Shown: positions 14,377-15,984 of the stretch, piece by piece
Position numbering within the stretch: position 1 is the stretch's first letter
How the letters are laid out: each line of letters opens with the position of its first letter
NCBI GenBank assembly: GCA_030588275.1
Contig: JAUUYJ010000021.1
Coordinates: forward strand, 1-15,984
Length of the DNA stretch: 15,984 bases
From: Candidatus Zixiibacteriota bacterium
GTDB taxonomy: Bacteria; Zixibacteria; MSB-5A5; GN15; JAAZOE01
Reading direction: 5' to 3'
The notes under the pieces: generated by a model
Seen by the model: the letters and a program-made list of their open reading frames with translations, nothing else
The model's database searches: none
What the model was told of the DNA's origin: nothing
Position numbers and translations under genes: made by a program

Positions 14377-15812
14377 CTCATTCGGTTGAGCCAACGCAAC
14401 AAAAGAGTGCAACAAGTACAGCCGACCGGGTTCAACTTAAGATTGAACCGAATCGATTAAAGGCTTTTTTGAAAGTCGCCTGGCCCAGTGAGGGTGAGGC
14501 ACCGATTGATGTTGACGAAATAAAGCGGGCTTTAGCTGAAAAAAAGATAACATTCGGGATCAACGACGCAGTGATCGAATCTATTATTAGTTCTTCCAAT
14601 TATGATGAATTTATCGAAGTAGCTACTGGTAAAATTCCGGTTAGTGGAGCAGATGCACGTTTGGAATTCAAATTTGATAAGGTCCATGAATTGTCCCCGG
14701 CAGAGGATAAAGATGGCCGGATCGATTACAAAGATATAAATTTTATCCGGTCAGCCGAAAAGGATCAGGTCTTAGTAGAGAAGATCCCGGCCACTTCCGG
14801 CATACCGGGTCTCAATATATTTGGTGATGAGGTACAGGCCTTATCGGGAAAAGATATCAATCTTCCCGCCGGGTCCAATACTTCTATTATTGAAGATGGT
14901 ACCAAGCTGATTGCCGCCGGAGATGGTGCTATCGTTTATGCCGCCCGGAAAGTCAATATTAACGAAGTGCATGTTGTCGGAGGGGATGTTTGTACTGAGA
15001 CCGGAAATATCAGCCATAATGGATCGCTCATTATCAGGGGAAATGTCGAAACCGGGTTTCAGGTTTCCGCTAAAGGGGATATTGAAATCGCCAAAAATGT
15101 TGCCGATGCCAAGGTTGTTAGTCTGGGCAATATTATGGTCAAGGGTGGGTTCCTGGGGAGTCGAGCTGGTATTCTGAAGGCGGGGGGAGACGTTCATTGC
15201 AAGTATGTCGATGGTCAGGTAATCCGCGCCGGAAATAATGTGACGATTGGGGGGGAAGCGTTTAACAGTCAGATTGAAGCTCAAAACCGCGTTGTCGTGA
15301 CCGGCTCCAAGGGGCGTATTGTCGGCGGCAAAGTTATGGCGGGGGACGAGATTAGAACCATCATCGCCGGTTCTGATGCCGGAACCAAAACCGTTTTACA
15401 GGTTGCCTATAATGCCGATCTGATGAAAAAATATTATGCGCTCAAGCTTGAACTTGAACGGCTCAGTGATAACTACAATCGGGTCAAAGAGGGGCTCTAC
15501 GTATTTTATCGCCTTCAAATGGATGGCCAGCTGACGCCGGATAAGGAAGTAGCTTTAAAAAAACTGGAAGAGTTTAAAAAGAATTTGCCGGCCAATAATA
15601 AAGAACTGGAAAAGCAAAAGGAGCAGTTGGAAGCAGAAATACAGAAGAACCAAGAGGCGCGGATAATTGTAGTGAAAACGGTTTATCCCGGTGTAGTATT
15701 GCATTTTGGTGTTATATACAAAGAGATCACCGACCCAATGGGGCCATCATATTTTCAATTATCTGGCAATACAATTACTCACGAAGATTATAAGCCGGGT
15801 AAAAACGACTAA
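14373..15812 (+). CDS. fapA: FapA-family protein (DUF342)
   Basis: A 479-residue FapA/DUF342 protein. The N-terminal part (residues about 15-110) is mixed alpha/beta and includes a helix-strand unit around VDEIKRALAEKKITFGINDA. The family core follows with GRIDYKDINF and KIPATSGIPGLNIFG, then a Gly-rich right-handed beta-helix (about 190-345) with regular hydrophobic turns such as GDIEIAKNVADAKVVSLGNI. A long coiled coil (about 350-430) and a short strand-rich tail (VKTVYPGVVLHFGVIYKEI) end it. FapA proteins are linked to flagellar assembly and to polar localisation in Vibrio, but their biochemical role is not settled. Start GTG 14373 has AGGAG 7 bases upstream and overlaps the receiver-3 stop by 4 bases. 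Length is normal. Confidence 0.9.
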   Translation: MTHSVEPTQQKSATSTADRVQLKIEPNRLKAFLKVAWPSEGEAPIDVDEIKRALAEKKITFGINDAVIESIISSSNYDEFIEVATGKIPVSGADARLEFKFDKVHELSPAEDKDGRIDYKDINFIRSAEKDQVLVEKIPATSGIPGLNIFGDEVQALSGKDINLPAGSNTSIIEDGTKLIAAGDGAIVYAARKVNINEVHVVGGDVCTETGNISHNGSLIIRGNVETGFQVSAKGDIEIAKNVADAKVVSLGNIMVKGGFLGSRAGILKAGGDVHCKYVDGQVIRAGNNVTIGGEAFNSQIEAQNRVVVTGSKGRIVGGKVMAGDEIRTIIAGSDAGTKTVLQVAYNADLMKKYYALKLELERLSDNYNRVKEGLYVFYRLQMDGQLTPDKEVALKKLEEFKKNLPANNKELEKQKEQLEAEIQKNQEARIIVVKTVYPGVVLHFGVIYKEITDPMGPSYFQLSGNTITHEDYKPGKND

Positions 15813-15854
15813 TTCTGTTTCCCAACCTTACCGTTGTTTATCTAAAAAAATCGG

Positions 15855-15882
15855 TTGAAAATCGTAAAAATCTGCGTATATT
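15855..15882 (+). promoter_or_regulatory. Sigma-70-type promoter of the tRNA-Ser gene
   Basis: TTGAAA at 15855-15860 and TATATT at 15877-15882 are separated by 16 bases. The -10 ends 11 bases before the mature tRNA 5' end at 15894, so transcription would start just upstream of the tRNA. This is the best promoter in the window and shows that the tRNA does not depend on the fapA transcript. Confidence 0.7.
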
Positions 15883-15893
15883 CACCGTTCATC

Positions 15894-15983
<90 letters not shown>

Positions 15984-15984
15984 T

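Noticed and set aside
15813..15854. Intrinsic terminator after fapA
   Set aside because: I find no stable stem in this stretch; the A-run at 15844-15850 is on the wrong side of any pairing. Termination may be Rho-dependent or further on.

Overview
The window is one end of a flagellar, motility-control and signalling gene cluster. All 18 protein genes and the single tRNA lie on the + strand. The set points to a Gram-negative, motile bacterium: FlhA, FlhF, FlhG and sigma-28 fix flagellar export, placement and gene switching, and one product carries a cleavable signal peptide that suggests a periplasm. FlhF with FlhG suggests polar or number-controlled flagella. The gene order, the many divergent versions of known families and the moderate GC content suggest a deep-branching, perhaps uncultured phylum (a Zixibacteria-like or FCB-group lineage is my guess only).

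Layout. Bases 2-4408 hold the classical core: the 3' end of flhA, then flhF, flhG and a fliA/whiG-type sigma factor, with overlapping or nearly touching junctions. Bases 4443-6434 hold three poorly characterised genes: a small charged protein starting MRPIDLQ, a membrane-anchored DUF2802/DUF6115-like protein, and a DUF2225 protein with two CxxC pairs. Bases 6438-8495 hold three different PilZ genes in a row, all with the c-di-GMP-binding residues in place. An exported CsgG/TolB-N-like protein follows (8485-9096). Bases 9096-12130 hold a signalling module: a GAF protein whose histidine-kinase dimerisation helix has Gln in place of the phospho-acceptor His, a PAS-GAF-kinase-like protein that keeps the His but has lost the ATP-binding boxes, and a stand-alone receiver. 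Bases 12111-13387 hold a small helical protein with faint likeness to a chemoreceptor hairpin, and a CheW with a long, very basic N-terminal tail. Two more stand-alone receivers and a FapA (DUF342) protein follow to 15812. A tRNA-Ser(GCU) with its own clear promoter closes the window.

How it may fit together. FlhF/FlhG and sigma-28 decide where and when flagella are built. The PilZ proteins could couple c-di-GMP to motor function or assembly. The receivers, CheW and the two kinase-like proteins look like an accessory relay feeding the motility apparatus. No CheA, CheB, CheR, methyl-accepting receptor with a membrane segment, GGDEF or EAL gene is present here, so the phosphate source and the c-di-GMP source lie elsewhere. 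The most unusual part is the adjacent pair of complementary broken kinases. If the His-bearing partner works, it would be a Spo0B/ChpT-like phosphotransferase carrying its own sensor domains.
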